From the NCBI RefSeq assembly GCF_030272615.1, contig NC_081410.1, forward strand, positions 111,280,433 through 111,344,432: a stretch of DNA of 64,000 nt, read 5' to 3'. Source of the DNA: Cryptomeria japonica. Taxonomy: Eukaryota > Streptophyta > Pinopsida > Cupressales > Cupressaceae. Position numbers and translations under genes: made by a program. Shown here piece by piece: positions 35,070-47,930 of this stretch. Within the stretch, counting starts at the first letter, position 1; the number at the start of each line of letters is the position of its first letter. Below the pieces are notes generated by a model. It had not been told where the DNA came from. It did no database searches and saw only the letters and a list, made by a program, of their open reading frames with translations.

Positions 35070-37459
35070 TGTTGGCAACAAGGCAAAAAATTGAGGGGGA
35101 GGGTGATTCAGTTTTCTTAAAAACTTTACTTTACTCAAACATAATTTTAGATCTGATAATTAACAGTGAAAGCATAAATCAACACCACATCAATAACACA
35201 CATAACACCAAAAAATTTGATGTGGAAAACTCGGTCAAGGGAAAAACCATGGTGGGAACCTACCCACAATATGATGATACCCTGTTAGAAGTATATGAAA
35301 TATTACAATGGGAATGCACATGCATTTGGGCACACTGCATAGAGCTCATTGCTCATAAATAAAAAAACAAGGGCTACAACCCTTGGGAAGACTCACTGTC
35401 TTTCAGAAACATTCAAATTACATCCGAAAGATCATGAACTGATAGAATAGCATCTCCTCATGGTTGGTTATAGTTTCGATTAAGCACATAACTCATATAC
35501 TACTCCTTCACACTTCTTCACTACTTTCGAAAGATTAACACATTATTCACACATAGACACCTCTCACATGAGTATTATATTTATTTATACATATCATCAA
35601 CCTATCTTTCAAGGTCAGCTCAACATAGATCAAAAATTACAAAGATATAACCATACACACTACAATATTACATGCGAGCCAAAACAATGTCGGCTAAGAC
35701 ATAGTATGGACCTAAACCAACAACTCGAACATGAAACACCTCTAAGAATTATGATTTGAACATCTGCAACACGCTACAATCATCATGTCAGCTAAGAACA
35801 TGAAGAACACCACCGAATCAAGGAAAATCATCAATAATGTGCACAACTATCAATGCAGACCACCCACATAAATAGGACACGATCTAGAAACATCCACAAG
35901 CATCATGAACTACCACATAAGTAACCACACCAGCACAACTTACTAGAATCTTCACCATCATTATATCAAACTTCAAGAACACTAATGGAATTGACTGTCG
36001 AACTGAAAGATTCACTTGTGGACCTCCAAATCATAACCATTTGAATTAAGGACACATCAGAACGTCCCAAACACTCTGCCAAATCGGCAAACCAAGATAT
36101 TGCAATGCAAAGCAATGCAGAGCAAAACCTAGAACACTGATCAACATAGAACAATTGAAAAACCAATCTCAATATTGGATCTCATAACTTGATCAAATCT
36201 CCACACAGACCATTGAAACTTGAGCTGAATCAACTAGAGATACTTATCTCTAAACCCTTTAATCTGCAACAACTCATCTGCAACACACTAGCCAAGCCAA
36301 CTTACTTCATCTGACTGCAATACTAGAACACATAGAGAAATATGTTGACATCAATGACAACACATAACTCAATCAATCCAAACACATCTTATATTTGTTG
36401 CATAAGTTTATTAAATATAACAAAGAAATAACTTTAATATTACATGTCCTTGATATATTTTACATGAATACTATTATGTGTGTAAATCAAAACTAATAAA
36501 CTATAATGACCTACAGCTGGGCATCATAATCAATTAAGTTGAAGGTAAGACAAATATATTGAAAATGCAAAGCAAAACCTAGAACACTGATCAACATAGA
36601 ACAATTGAAAAACCAATCTAAATATTGGATCTCATAACTTGATCAAATCTCCACACAGACCATTGAAACTTGAGCTGAATCAACTAGAGATACTTATCTC
36701 TAAACCCTTTAATCTGCAACAACTCATCTGCAACACACTAGCCAAGCCAACTTACTTCATCTGATTGCAATACTAGAACACATAGAGAAATATGTTGACA
36801 TCAATGACAACACATAACTCAATCAATCCAAACACATCTTATATTTGTTGCATAAGTTTATTAAATATAACAAAGAAATAACTTTAATATTACATGTCCT
36901 TGATATATTTTACATGAATACTATTATGTTGACATAGAGAAATATGTTGACATCAATGACAACACATAACTCAATCAATCCAAACACATCTTATATTTGT
37001 TGCATAAGTTTATTAAATATAACAAAGAAATAAATTTAATATTACATGTCCTTGATATATTTTACATGAATACTATTATGTGTGTAAATCAAAACTAATA
37101 AACTATAATGACCTACAGCTGGGCATCATAATCAATTAAGTTGAAGGTAAGACAAATATATTGAAAATGCAGAGCAAAACCTAGAACACTGATCAACATA
37201 GAACAATTGAAAAACCAATCTCAATATTGGATCTCATAACTTGATCAAATCTCCACACGGACCATTGAAACTTGAGCTAAATCAACTAGAGATACTTATC
37301 TCTAAACCCTTTAATCTGCAACAACTCATCTGCAACACACTAGCCAAGCCAACTTACTTCATCTGACTGCAATACTAGAACACATAGAGAAATATGTTGA
37401 CATCAATGACAACACATAACTCAATCAATCCAAACACATATTTTCACATTATCCCAACA
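35070..37459 (-). repeat. S1, solo copia-type LTR with internal tandem array, inside G2 pol
   Basis: TGTTGG...CCAACA ends on the plus strand; it interrupts G2 between RT and RNase H. The left 600 bp have the same layout as the A and B LTRs: GGGGGAGGGTGATTCAG near the edge, GATGTGGAAAAC, AAAAACCATGGTGGGA, GAATGCACATGCATT and GGGCTACAACCC. No internal element part is left. The 5-bp flanks (AGAAG and ATATC) do not match, so it is either a recombinant or its edges are off. At 2.39 kb it is unusually long because of the array at 36121-37440. Confidence 0.65.
36121..37440. repeat. 450-bp tandem array in S1
   Basis: AGCAAAACCTAGAACACTG occurs at 36121, 36571 and 37173. CATAGAGAAATATGTTGACA occurs at 36331, 36781, 36933 and 37383. 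The unit is therefore 450 bp, with an extra 152-bp duplication inside the second unit (36781-37080). Copies differ by only a few bases, so the array is recent. Confidence 0.92.
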
Positions 37460-38560
37460 ATATCTTCTACATCCAACAAGATGAGGCAAAGAGGTATACA
37501 AAGAAAGGTCTATTAGACATAGCCAACATTAAAATAGGAGGATTAACTAAGTAGTTCTTGATAGAATCAAAAGCCTTTTGGCATTACTCATTCAACTTAA
37601 AATGAACATCTTTCTTCAACAACTGTGTAAAGGGAAGAGTATGATCAAGCAATTGCTCCACAAACCAACGAATGGCTTGAATCTTCCCTTCCAAACTATG
37701 AAGCTGAGAGATGCTTCTAGGTGGGGGCATCTTCACAATTGCATCGATTTTATTAGTGTCTATTTCAATTCCTCGGGGAGAGACAATTAATCCCAAGAGT
37801 TTTCCAGTATTAACACCAAAAACACACCTAAGAGGATTCAGTCTCATCTTGTACAATCAAAGCCTTTCAAAAACTAGGCAAATATTTTCAATATGCGCTT
37901 GGCGAGCGATGGATTTTACCAAGATATCATCGACATAATCTTTCAGGATCTTATGGATGAAATCATGGAATGTTAAGGTCATGGCTTGCTGATAGGTTGC
38001 TCCTGCATTTTTCAACCTAAAGGGCATGACAACATAGCAAAAGGTCCCCCATGGGGTTGTAAAGGTGGTCTTATACTGATCTTTCGGGTTAATGCGAATC
38101 TAATTGTTACACAAGAAACCATCCATGAAAGAAAGAAAAGCGTAAATCGTGGTCGAGTCTATGATCATGTCAATATTTAGGAGCAAAAAGTCATCCTTGA
38201 GGAAGGCCTTATTCACATCTTCGAAATCAATACAAATGTGAATTCAACCATCGAGGTTACTCACCAGAACAATGTTTGAGATCCAAGGTGAATAGTTAAT
38301 GGGATGGATAAAACCAGCCTTCAAAAGCTTTTCTATCTTTGTCTTGACTAATAAGGCCATCTTAGGATTCGTCTTTCGAATCTTTTCCACCAAGAACAAT
38401 ATTTTGTACAACGATTGATTCATCAATGTCTGGAATTTCTTCATAAGACCAAGCAAAAATATCGGGGAATTGATGTAGAAGATCAGAATATACCTTAAAT
38501 TCATCAGAAGATAAGCACTTCCTGACCTTGATGACTTTTCCAAGAGTCTTATCACTCATG
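37460..38560 (-). pseudogene. G2 reverse transcriptase (broken)
   Basis: Minus strand. Lead: LLHQFPDIFAWSYEEIPDID (38480-38420). Fingers: KIEKLLKAGFIHPINYSPW and ICIDFEDVNKAFLKDDFLL. Palm: TTFTTPWGTFCYVVMPF and the catalytic DYVDDILVKS near 37940. Thumb: VNTGKLLGLIVSPRGIEIDT and KMPPPRSISQLHSLEGK. Stops sit after SNLDG, after FLCNN and in LVFERL-stop-LYKM; one frameshift lies near 38400. The RNase H that should follow is across S1. Confidence 0.88.
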
Positions 38561-38569
38561 ATGACATTA

Positions 38570-39040
38570 GTAGTTTCTCCACTAAGAAGTGCACTACGAT
38601 ATTTTGGATGGGATGTGGGTATATGCTCTTCATCACAAGATAAAGATGCCCCCTATTCAATGAACTCCCCAAAGTATGCTTGAATATTCAAATAATAAGG
38701 GAATCGACGTTTATGGTGATAAGAGTGTAGATTATCATACGCGCCTAGAAATTCCTTCAAGGGTTCTTCTAAAAGAAAGGGATCTAGGGGAATTTTGTTA
38801 AGTGATGTAGTGTCATCAATGAGTTCCGAATGAACAATCTTAAGAGGGAGAGGGTTGACTGAAATCATATTAACAGTTAGCCATGGTTTCATTTTTTGAC
38901 CTATATGATGATGCCCTAATCCAATATTGTGGTGATGAGGTTTGGCTTCCAAAGGAATTTGAATACCTTGTTCATTAGGTCCACAACCTTTTCCATAATA
39001 TCCAAGTTGTGATACAAGCTTATATCCAAGACCATAAATG
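38570..39040 (-). pseudogene. G2 G-patch and acidic linker (broken by A insertion)
   Basis: Reads YGLGYKLVSQLGYYGKGCGP then HNIGLGHHHIGQ (39035-38895), a G-patch domain like that of G1, then a linker with KIVHSELIDD (38850-38650). The A complex inserted at its N-terminal edge: the reading resumes at 56858 with SSKEVGYF-type sequence. Confidence 0.75.
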
Positions 39041-40003
39041 TGTTGGAATTCGGGATCACTGAGAGGTGGGGGGGGTGAATCAGTGATCTACCGGTTAGCG
39101 AATTTTCAAACTTAACTTTAAACCATCAGATGCATCAACATGAAATTGAAATGTAGGAGCATAAAATAATCAACCACAAAATCATAACAAAATTTTTTTA
39201 CGTGGAAACCCAAATGGGAAAAACCACGGTGGGATTTAAACCCATAATATTATTCCAATATGGCCAGTAGCAAAACACTATTACAATATGGGGAATGCAC
39301 AAGCATTCAGGCACACTGCCTAGAGCTCACTGCTCAAATACAATAAGGGCTACAACCCCAGAAGGCTCACCACCTTACTGATTTAATTACAATGATAAAT
39401 TATAGCAAATGAACTCCAAAATAGCATCTACAATGCTTGGATGAGTTCCGGTTAGGTGCCAAATACACTGATTGAATCACCTCTGTTGTTCTATTCTCTT
39501 CTGCCCTGCTCACTGTCTCAGTCAGCTATCAGATCAAGAATGTGCACGTGAAACTGTGTTACAAAGGATTATCGATCACCACTCACTCACATATAATCAT
39601 ACCATCCATCAAAAATATCATCTACACTAGTCTTATGTATCCGCAATCACAAAATAGATCATTTATTAAGTCGACCTGCTAATGTAATGTGTAGTCATAT
39701 GTCGGCTTGACCAGATCACCAAAGATAAATGCGGATCACCAAAATAATGATAAAATGATGTCCCTATGTCATCCCAATCATCCCAAACATGATTTATATC
39801 TTCACAATTATCGAAAAGCTTCCGAACCAAAACTGCTCTATTCATCTTGAAATATCTATTAACTGGCTACCGGTTGACATCCTCTTCTAGAAATCAAGAT
39901 TCGTGATTACCAGATGGGAATCTCATGAAGATTTTCCATCAATGAGAACCCTAAAACAATAATCAATCATCAGAAGCCACCATATGAGTGTCAATTTCCA
40001 CCA
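39041..40003 (-). repeat. A1 3' LTR (963 bp)
   Basis: Aligns with 45120-46083. Plus-strand left edge TGTTGGAATTCGGGATCAC; right edge TTTCCACCA next to the PPT. Contains GAGAGGTGGGGGGGGTGAATC near 39060. Confidence 0.88.
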
Positions 40004-40017
40004 ATATCCCCCTTTGG
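40004..40017 (-). other. A1 polypurine tract
   Basis: Minus-strand CCAAAGGGGGATAT directly before the LTR. The phrase CATCAATTCCAAAGGGGG matches the C1 and B tracts. Confidence 0.75.
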
Positions 40018-40233
40018 AATTGATGGCAACATTCGTGAAAAATGGCTAAGTGTTGAGAACTGTACACCAGATGAAAATAATTTCTAAGGCTCCCTCTTAG
40101 ATAAAGCATTCTGAAATCTGTAATTACACTCTTCTATACTATACATTTTTCACCTTTTCTCTCCCCCTTTGACAACAATGCCAAAGATGGGGTGCGGTCC
40201 AAAATTTATATACAGAGATACCTGCCGAAGACT

Positions 40234-43200
40234 TTACAAATACTTTAAAATGTCAATAAAAATGGTCTTCAAAGATCCTAGGTGAGTGTCCCACCCACTC
40301 TTCAAGTTATCCAAAATTTTCATGAATACACTAAATACAGTTGCATGAATCTCTACTTCCTTTAGATAAAATGATGCAGGTTGAGCCATTGCCTTCATAC
40401 AGTCTACCTTATTGCTTAACATGGTTTCCAACCGGGGGACAATCAAGTTCCGAAGTTCACCAACTCTCCTCAAAATTATTTCCTTGTCCGCATTGAGGCT
40501 CGAGATCTGATCATTGAGAGCCGTTATATGGCCTTCAACATTGCTGGTCAGAGCTACATTGAGATCTAAAGATTGTGAAATACCAACAAGTTTACTCTAG
40601 CAAACACTTATTTGCTTGTCTATATCTACAGTGAATTTGGGAAAAATTAGACAAGACATATACAGTTTACCACATTCCATCAATACATCTGAAATAACCA
40701 CCAGCTATTGATTTAGTCTAACTTTATCATCTTCTATCATCTTCTAGAATGTCTCCATTCTTACTTCCTTGAATCTATCCAAAACTTGTTTAGTAGTAGA
40801 CTTCTCTAAAGGATCAAAACTGGTATTTACACTATTGATCAATTGTAACAATTTACCAGAGGGGCTAGCATTAGAATATAACTGTACACCTGGAGCCACA
40901 TTTTGCAGAACATCGACATACATCAAAATGAGCTTTTTATCTTCTAACTCAGATTTTACCAGATCCTGATTGGCCTGAGCCTGAATAGCTATTGTAAGCA
41001 TTAGCTTCTCAGTAGAAGACATTTGTCCAAGATTAAGAGGATCATCTAGATTAATGGAGATTTGAGGTGGGGTCCTTGTGACTAAAGGAGTGTCAATTGT
41101 TGGATCAACAACTCCTTTGCCCTTGTCTACCTCAACAATCTTTACCTCTACTCCCTCAAGTTCCTTTTTCTCTACTCCATCCCCTTTATCTTGTGCACTA
41201 GTGTTGCCACTTGGTACAATATCAACCTTTTGAATATTAGGGGCTGCTAAACTATCTACCACTAGAGGATTATCCCTAGTTTCAACATCAAGAGTTATGC
41301 TGCCTTGATCTTCCAGATGTCCCCCAGTCTGAGTTTCATCCTTTTGATCACTGCAAATACCTTCTTTTACTTCCAACTGAGTAGAATTAAATGCATCTTT
41401 ATACAAAGGATCATTCACAATTATTTTTCTCCATATATCTTTAGTTTCCTTTCTTACCTCTTCCACCTTGCCAATCATCAATTTGTTTACCCTATTTTTG
41501 CTTCTAAATTCTTTCTTATTAGCTTCCTCAATGAGCCTTTTGACTTCATCTCATGTGAAATAGGTGCAAACATTTATCAAATCTCTTTCCTTCATTTCCT
41601 TATCTATTTTGCTAGCAGTCAGTCTCCTTGCATCAATAATGTTGTATAGGTCCTTAGGAATGCTCTTCTCCAGCTCAATCAATGTTTTACTAAAATTGTG
41701 CAAGTATAGAACAACAACTTCGTCAACCTTTCTCTGATCAACCTCATCTAGATGTTCATAATAAGCTCAAAGATTCTTCAAGTTTCCATCAACAATTATT
41801 TCATCTATTAGTTGGTCTATTGACAATGGAGGAACAATTGTGTATTTACCTTATAGATCACCAGATTCAAGATCTTTGTCAAGTTGAGTTCTAACTCATC
41901 TTCCTCTTTGGGTCTTCCAGTAGGGGCAGGTTTAGATTTGGCTTTCTTGCTTTGCCGAGCTCTACCAGACTGTGGCTTCCTCACCACCCTTGCAAATTCA
42001 CCTTCTTAGCCTTGCCTTCTTTCTCCTCTAAATCAATCTTAGAGGCCACCAAAGATATAACAACATAAGTCCATTTGGGTTTCTCCTTTTTCTTCAACAG
42101 TCCCTTTCTGGATGGGCTCTATCCTAAAGATGGTGCCATCAGAGCATGGGAATACTTGGTCTCTTTTGGTTTAGACTTGGAGGGAACCAAGTCGGCCTTA
42201 GGCTTTTTGGTTTCCTCTTTGGCCTCCATCTGTGCATGTTTCTCTTTGGCCTAGTTCACCTTCTCCTGGGTGAATCCCATCTGAGTTGCACATTCCTCAA
42301 CCATCTTTCAAACTTTTCTTTTTCTAGCAGGGGCTGAAAACTGTCTATGCAATAAAAGGTCTTTCTCTTTGAATGTTCCAAATCTTTCCTCCTTCTCATC
42401 AACCGACTGACTCAATAGATATTGAGCATAGACTTCTAGGGTAGAAGCATCAACTTCACACCCAATAGGAAGAATCCACATGGTCCTGGGCTCAACTACT
42501 TCCATCAAGCATTGGTCCTTATCAATCATGAAGCAGATATTCAAGATTCTTTCTCTGATTTTCATTGTGGCTTAGAAAGTTTTGAAATAATCCTAGAGAG
42601 CAGATATTCTCATTGTGGCATCACCAATCCCCATAACCCCTTCCTAGATTTGAATATCAATCGGCCTGTCATAGGCCCATTGGACCTTTCCTTGAACATT
42701 GAGGATTTCATTCATGAAGTAGAAATCCAAACGGATGATAAGGGTTCCAAATTTAAAAGTGTACTTCTTGTCTTGTTTGATTTTCTTTAAATTGCTTAGC
42801 AACTCATTCAGAAGAACAATACACAAGTCATACCTTTTGTATTCCTTCAACATCAAATAGGTAGAGTATATGGCTGTACCAGAGACAGAGTTGTGTCTTC
42901 TTGACTAGTACACCTTGTATCCGACCACCATTGATGCCAACTTCACATCATGCTCCAGAATGTCATTTATGGTCATCGCTTTGCTGTCAAACTGGGAGCC
43001 AGTGGCGGCAATCATAGTGTTGTTTGATATCTTCCTTAGACTAGGAACTTCAGCGGATGAGCTTAGACAAGTTACGACATGGATTTCTTGCTTGATAATC
43101 TTGTGAGGCTTGTCCAACCATATAAATTCATCATGGATTCTGCTAAGTACAAATTGGATTCATTCTTTCTCATCAAAAGTCAAAAAATGCACGAATTGAG

Positions 43201-43485
43201 AAAAACCCTTCGCCTGCAAATGTTGATATTCTGTGTTGAGATTTCTCAAGCTATCCACCAAATATTTGTTGTACAGGCTCAACATGTCTGCACTCCTGAG
43301 TTCATCAAGATCACAGTGGATTTTTTCCCTAATGTCTCACTGTGAAGAACAAAGCAGGGTATAGAGGAAAATGCACCTTTGGGTTCATCCTCGACAGATT
43401 TAAAAGGATGTTTCTTAAAAATAGATCAAGCTCTATCCTTAATCTCTACAATAAACAGGGTAGCAATTCCAAAAGTTGATGCCAT
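40234..43485 (-). pseudogene. A1 ORF2, conserved protein of unknown function (broken)
   Basis: I do not recognise this family. ATG 43485 (MASTFGIATLF) opens it; at least two frameshifts (near 43200 and 41700) and many stops break it. N-terminal domain: EIHVVTCLSSSAEVPSLRK, MVVGYKVY, YDLCIVLLNELLSNLKKIK, and KVQWAYDRPIDIQI (43090-42650). Then DQCLMEVVEPRT (42510), a Lys/Glu/Pro-rich middle (KEETKKPKADLVPSKSKP), and a C-terminal part of about 410 codons (41481-40234) with VEEVRKETKDIWRKI, QISINLDDPLNLG and a coiled-coil-like stretch ending SLKTIFIDILKYL. B ORF2 is homologous in order and spacing, which shows the protein was kept through divergence. Confidence 0.72.
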
Positions 43486-43921
43486 TTTGAACTTCGGGTT
43501 CGCAGAAACTGATAGTCTGAAATAGATAGATACCTTAATTCACAACTTGGCACTGGAATTCTCTTTAGGATTGTCAAAATCACTGTTGAGATTGCCAAAT
43601 TGTTTTGCTCTTCTTCTCTATACTATTCTCTTGATTGCATTGTGACAAATGAATCTTTGAAATTCTCTTTTTAACCTTCGAAAATGTAATTCTTCATTGC
43701 AATAAATGCTACAATCGGTTACCTTAATTTTCATAAAGTCTCTTACCGGAGCATCAAATCTTCTCTGAAACTTTTAGATAACATCTGCATATATTATTTA
43801 AGCCTTTTGCAACCTTCTGGAATCGATTGTAGATCACCGAAGAGGGGTTTCTTAGAATCAACATGAAAAGTTCACCCTAAGGCATAAAGCCCTAGTTACC
43901 GGATGAAGATCCTGCACTCGA

Positions 43922-45096
43922 TTAGGGTGTAGATCCATTATCTGCTTTAAATTCATCTTTTCTAACCCACATCTTCTCATGTTTGTCTCTGATCTCTTCT
44001 ACCTTTTCCTCTCCCTTCTGATATGATTTGTTCTTGTCTACCGGAGCACTATTCTTGCTTCTGCAATACTTTGCAATGTGATTGGTTTTATTGCATGTAC
44101 GATAAACAACATTCTGCATAGGTCTGAAGTTCATCTGAATTGGTCTCATCTTGCACTGGTTAGAGATATGTCCAAACATCCCACAAGAATAGCACCTCTT
44201 GTTTTGGAAGTTATTCATTACTACTCTACACATATTATACTTGTGACCAAAGTTATTGCATATGAAACACTGACTGATAAGGTAGGAACATTATTCATGT
44301 TGTTCATTCCATTATTCATCCCAATTCTACATTTATTTGCCATATGACCAAATTTATTGCAAGTAAAGCATCTACCATTTAATTTATGGGCATTAGGCTA
44401 TCTTATCGTAGGATTTTAGCTCTTCTTTTGATTAGGTTTTGCATTGCTTTGTCCAAATTTAGAGGATTCACCTTTCTCAAATCCAAGTCCTCGCATGTCC
44501 TTTCCATGTCTCTGATTTTCTAGCATCTCATCAAGCCTTGATGAGCTAGCTTTGAATTTGTCTTTGTAATCATTATCAGTAGAAATTTAATCTCTTAAGG
44601 CAACAATCTATCTTTCAAGTTCTTGACCATTATTCCTTGACTGTGTCAACTCAAGCTTCAACTGATCATTCTCATAGGTAAGCCTGAAGCATTCATCAAC
44701 TCTTTCCTTCAATGATTGTGCCAGATTCTCTTCATTTTTCTTTCGGTCCTCAATCTTGTTAGTCAACCTCCTCACAATGGAGTGCATCTCATTCTTCAAT
44801 GCAACATTCTCTCTCTCAAGCTTGTCAACTTCATCAGCTTTACCCTGATTTTCCATGATTTGATCTTATTTCTCCTTTAGCTTGTCCATCAATTCTTTCC
44901 TCTTGTCACTTGAAGTGTTCACTTGATCCTTCAAGTCGTTAATGAAATCATCAACAACATTCAAGTTTATTTTCAAGGAACTGATCTCATTTCTTGCTAC
45001 ATCAAGATCCTCAAGTGCCGCATGGAGCTGTCTCTGAAAATCAAAATTCATTGATTCAGTCTCTTGGACCTTCCTGAAGTTGTTAAGCTTCCTCAT
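43922..45096 (-). pseudogene. A1 ORF1, Gag-like coiled-coil and zinc-knuckle protein (broken)
   Basis: ATG 45096 (MRKLNNFRKVQETESMNF) lies 10 bp after the primer site. Residues 1-165 look like a long coiled coil (LHAALEDLDVARNEISSL, DKLERENVALKNEMHSI). A GLGFEKGESSKFG linker follows near 44480, then zinc knuckles CFTCNKFGHMANKC (44370), CYSCGMFGHISNQC (44190) and a degenerate CRTCNKTNHIAKYC (44110). It ends in a basic/acidic tail at 43922. A frameshift lies between 44600 and 44240. There is no copia UBN2-type capsid region as in C1. Probably binds element RNA. Confidence 0.75.
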
Positions 45097-45105
45097 AGAA
45101 ACTAG

Positions 45106-45117
45106 GCTCTGATACCA
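45106..45117 (-). other. A1 primer binding site (tRNA-iMet)
   Basis: Minus-strand TGGTATCAGAGC, two bases after the LTR end at 45120, identical to the C1 site. Confidence 0.9.
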
Positions 45118-45119
45118 AT

Positions 45120-46083
45120 TGTTGGAATCAGGGATCACTGAGAGGGGGGGGGGGGTGAATCAATGATCTACCAGTTAGCAAATTTTTAGACTTAACTTTA
45201 AACAAACCAAAAGCATAAACATGACACTGAAATGCAGGAACATAAAATAATCAACAACAAAATAATAACATCGTATTTTTACTTGGAAACCCAAATGGGA
45301 AAAAACACAGTGGGATTTGAAACTATAATATTATTCCACTATGGCTAGTAGCAAAACAATATTACAATTTAGGGAATGCACAAGCATTCAGGCACACTGC
45401 TTAGAGTTCACTGCTAAAATACAATAAGGGCTACAACCCCAGAAGGCTCACTTCCTTACTAATTAATTACAATGATGAATTACAATAAATGAACTCCAAA
45501 ATAACATCTACAATGCTTGGATGAGTTTCAATTAAGTGCCAAATACACCGATTGAATCACCTTTGCTATTCTGCTCTATTTTGCCCTGTTCACTGTCTTA
45601 GTCAGCTACTGCATCAAGAATTTGCATGTGAAACTGCACCAAAATGGATTCTCGATCACCACTTGTTGGCATACAATCATATCATCCATCAAAAAGATCA
45701 TCTACACTAGTCTTATATATCCACAATCATAAAAAAGATCACTTATCAAGTCGGTCTGCTAATGTAATGTGTAGTCATATATCGGCTTCACCAGATCACC
45801 AAAGATAAATGTAGATCACCAAAAAAATGATAAAATGATGTCTCTACATTGGCCCAATCATCCCAAACATGATTCATAGCTCCACAATCACTAGAAAGCT
45901 TCCAGACTAAAACTGCTCTGTTCATCCTGAAATACAGGTTAACTGGCTACCGGTTGGCATCCTCTTCTGGAAATCAAGATCCGTGATTACTAGATAGGAA
46001 TCTCATGAAGAGTTTCCATCGATGACAACCCTAAACCAATAATCAATCATCATTAGCCACCAAATGAGTGTCAATTGTCAACA
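45120..46083 (-). repeat. A1 5' LTR, shared with A2 (964 bp)
   Basis: Aligns with 39041-40003. Beyond its right edge (46084 on) comes ATCTCCCCCTTTGGCATTG, the PPT of a second A copy, so this LTR serves as 5' LTR of A1 and 3' LTR of A2. Confidence 0.88.
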
Positions 46084-46493
46084 ATCTCCCCCTTTGGCAT
46101 TGATGGAAACACTCATGAAAAATGGCTAAGTGTTGAGAACTGTACATCAGATCAAAAGAATTTCTAAGGCTCCCCCTTAGACAAAGAATTCTGAAACTTG
46201 TAATTACACTCTTCTATACTGTACATTTTTCACCTTTTCTTTCCCCCTTTGACAATAATGCCAAAGATGGGGTGCTGTCCAAAAATTTATATATAGAGAT
46301 ACCTGTTGGATAATTTACAAATACTTGAAGATGTCAACAAAAATGGTCTTCAAAAATCCCAGACGAGTGTCCCATCCACTCTTCAAGTTATCCAAAACTG
46401 TAATGAATGCACTAAATATAGTTCCATGGATATCTACTTCCTTAAGACCAAATGACACAGGTTGAGCCATTGCCTTCATACAATCTACCTTAT

Positions 46494-47657
46494 TGATGAA
46501 TACTAAGAGGGGGGGTGAATTAGTATACCAAAAAAAACTGAACTCAAACTCTTAAACAATTTAGCAGATAACCGGTATAACAGATTTACTAATAAACCAG
46601 TTAAGATAAATGCAAACCAAATAGAAAATAAAGCATTCACCCACAAAAGCACAATCACCATAACATAAGATATTTTGATGTGGATACCCAAATGGGAAAA
46701 ACCACGGTGAGCAGAAACTCACAAGTAACTATCTGCAGAATAGAAACCAGACCGGTTAAGGTCATACAATGTTCTTCACTAGAACAGATCCTGTTAGGAA
46801 TCTAGATCTTTGTTAGGAGATAAGTCCTGTTAAAGACTACCTTGTTAAAGGATTTAAGATCCAGAGTTGTGAACCCCCTTGTTAGAGGATTTACAAAGGC
46901 TTTGCTGGGCCTACCCGGTTAAGGGTTTCATACTTGTCGAAGATGTGAGTAATCAACAAGTGATTGATCTAGATAATAACACAATATGCTTGGTTAGATC
47001 CTTGATAGCTCATTGTTAATGCATTTTAGCATTACTTCAATCTTCAATATCTCCACACTCTAACTCTTCACACATACCAAATCTTCTCTGCAAAGATCAC
47101 ACATAGCCTTCTCATACATCATACATCTCTCACACATGCAAACCCTAGACATGATGTCCTTATAACAGAAACTAATTTCATGTCGGTCCAATAGGATTAA
47201 ACTAAAAGTTCTTAGGTTTAGTGCATCTAGACACATTTGGTAACACGACACAAAATCACCGCCAAAGTGTCGGTGGATGATAACTCATCATAGAAATACC
47301 GGTTGGTAACTCATCACAAAGTAATACCGGTTCATACAATATACCGATTACCGGTTGTAAAAAATGAAGACTGGTAGATCATAGTGTTATCTACTGCTTT
47401 GTTCCTTCATACTGCTTGAGATCCTCGAACCACTTGAGGTCTTCATACCGCTTGGGTTCTCCATACCGCTTGGGTTCTCCATACCGCTTGAGGTCTTCAG
47501 TCAATTTGTGACCGGTTAACATCTTCTGCAAAACACCGATAGTCTAAAGACTATAATACATAATACTGGTTGGAACAATTACTGGTTGAGCATAACTCAT
47601 ACATCAAGAAAGTGTGTGTCCATCAATGACAATCAAAAAATCATCAAAATGCCAACA
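46494..47657 (-). repeat. B 3' LTR (1164 bp)
   Basis: Aligns with 52954-54074. Carries five 18-bp units at about 47408-47497 (TACCGCTTGGGTTCTCCA type), one more than the 5' LTR, and a shorter G-run (7) in the AGAGGGGGGGTGAATTAG end motif. Confidence 0.9.
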
Positions 47658-47671
47658 ATCTCCCCCTTTGG
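47658..47671 (-). other. B polypurine tract
   Basis: Minus-strand CCAAAGGGGGAGAT, directly before TGTTGGCATT, preceded by CATCAATA as in A and C1. Confidence 0.85.
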
Positions 47672-47930
47672 TATTGATGACAACACTTAAGAAAATTTTG
47701 ACATCTAAGTGTTTTTACAACAAAAATATGCCATAATCAAAATTACTCCCCCTAAGCATATACACTATCCCTTTTGCAGAAATTACAATGTATACTACTC
47801 CCCCAAAGTGGTCACATGAAAGTATACATAACATTCACCAAAATTTTAAATACTACTCCCCCTTTGCCAACAATGACAAAGTAATGTAGAATAACCCCTG
47901 TTTCCTTATATATAAAAATAGAGTAAATTT

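Larger units (their letters stand above)
39041..46083 (-). mobile_element. A1, non-autonomous copia-type LTR element, complete
   Basis: Minus strand, 7.04 kb: 5' LTR (45120-46083), tRNA-iMet primer site, ORF1 (coiled coil and zinc knuckles), ORF2 (unrecognised conserved protein), PPT and 3' LTR (39041-40003). Only about 440 bp separate ORF1 and ORF2, so protease, integrase, RT and RNase H are absent rather than decayed. It shares primer site, PPT phrase and LTR-end motif with C1. It inserted in G2's G-patch region; the complex is flanked by AAATG (39036-39040) and AAATA (56858-56862). Confidence 0.82.

Noticed and set aside
36121-37440. 450-bp array as a CRISPR or centromeric satellite
   Set aside because: Units are directly adjacent without spacers, only three copies, in a plant LTR.
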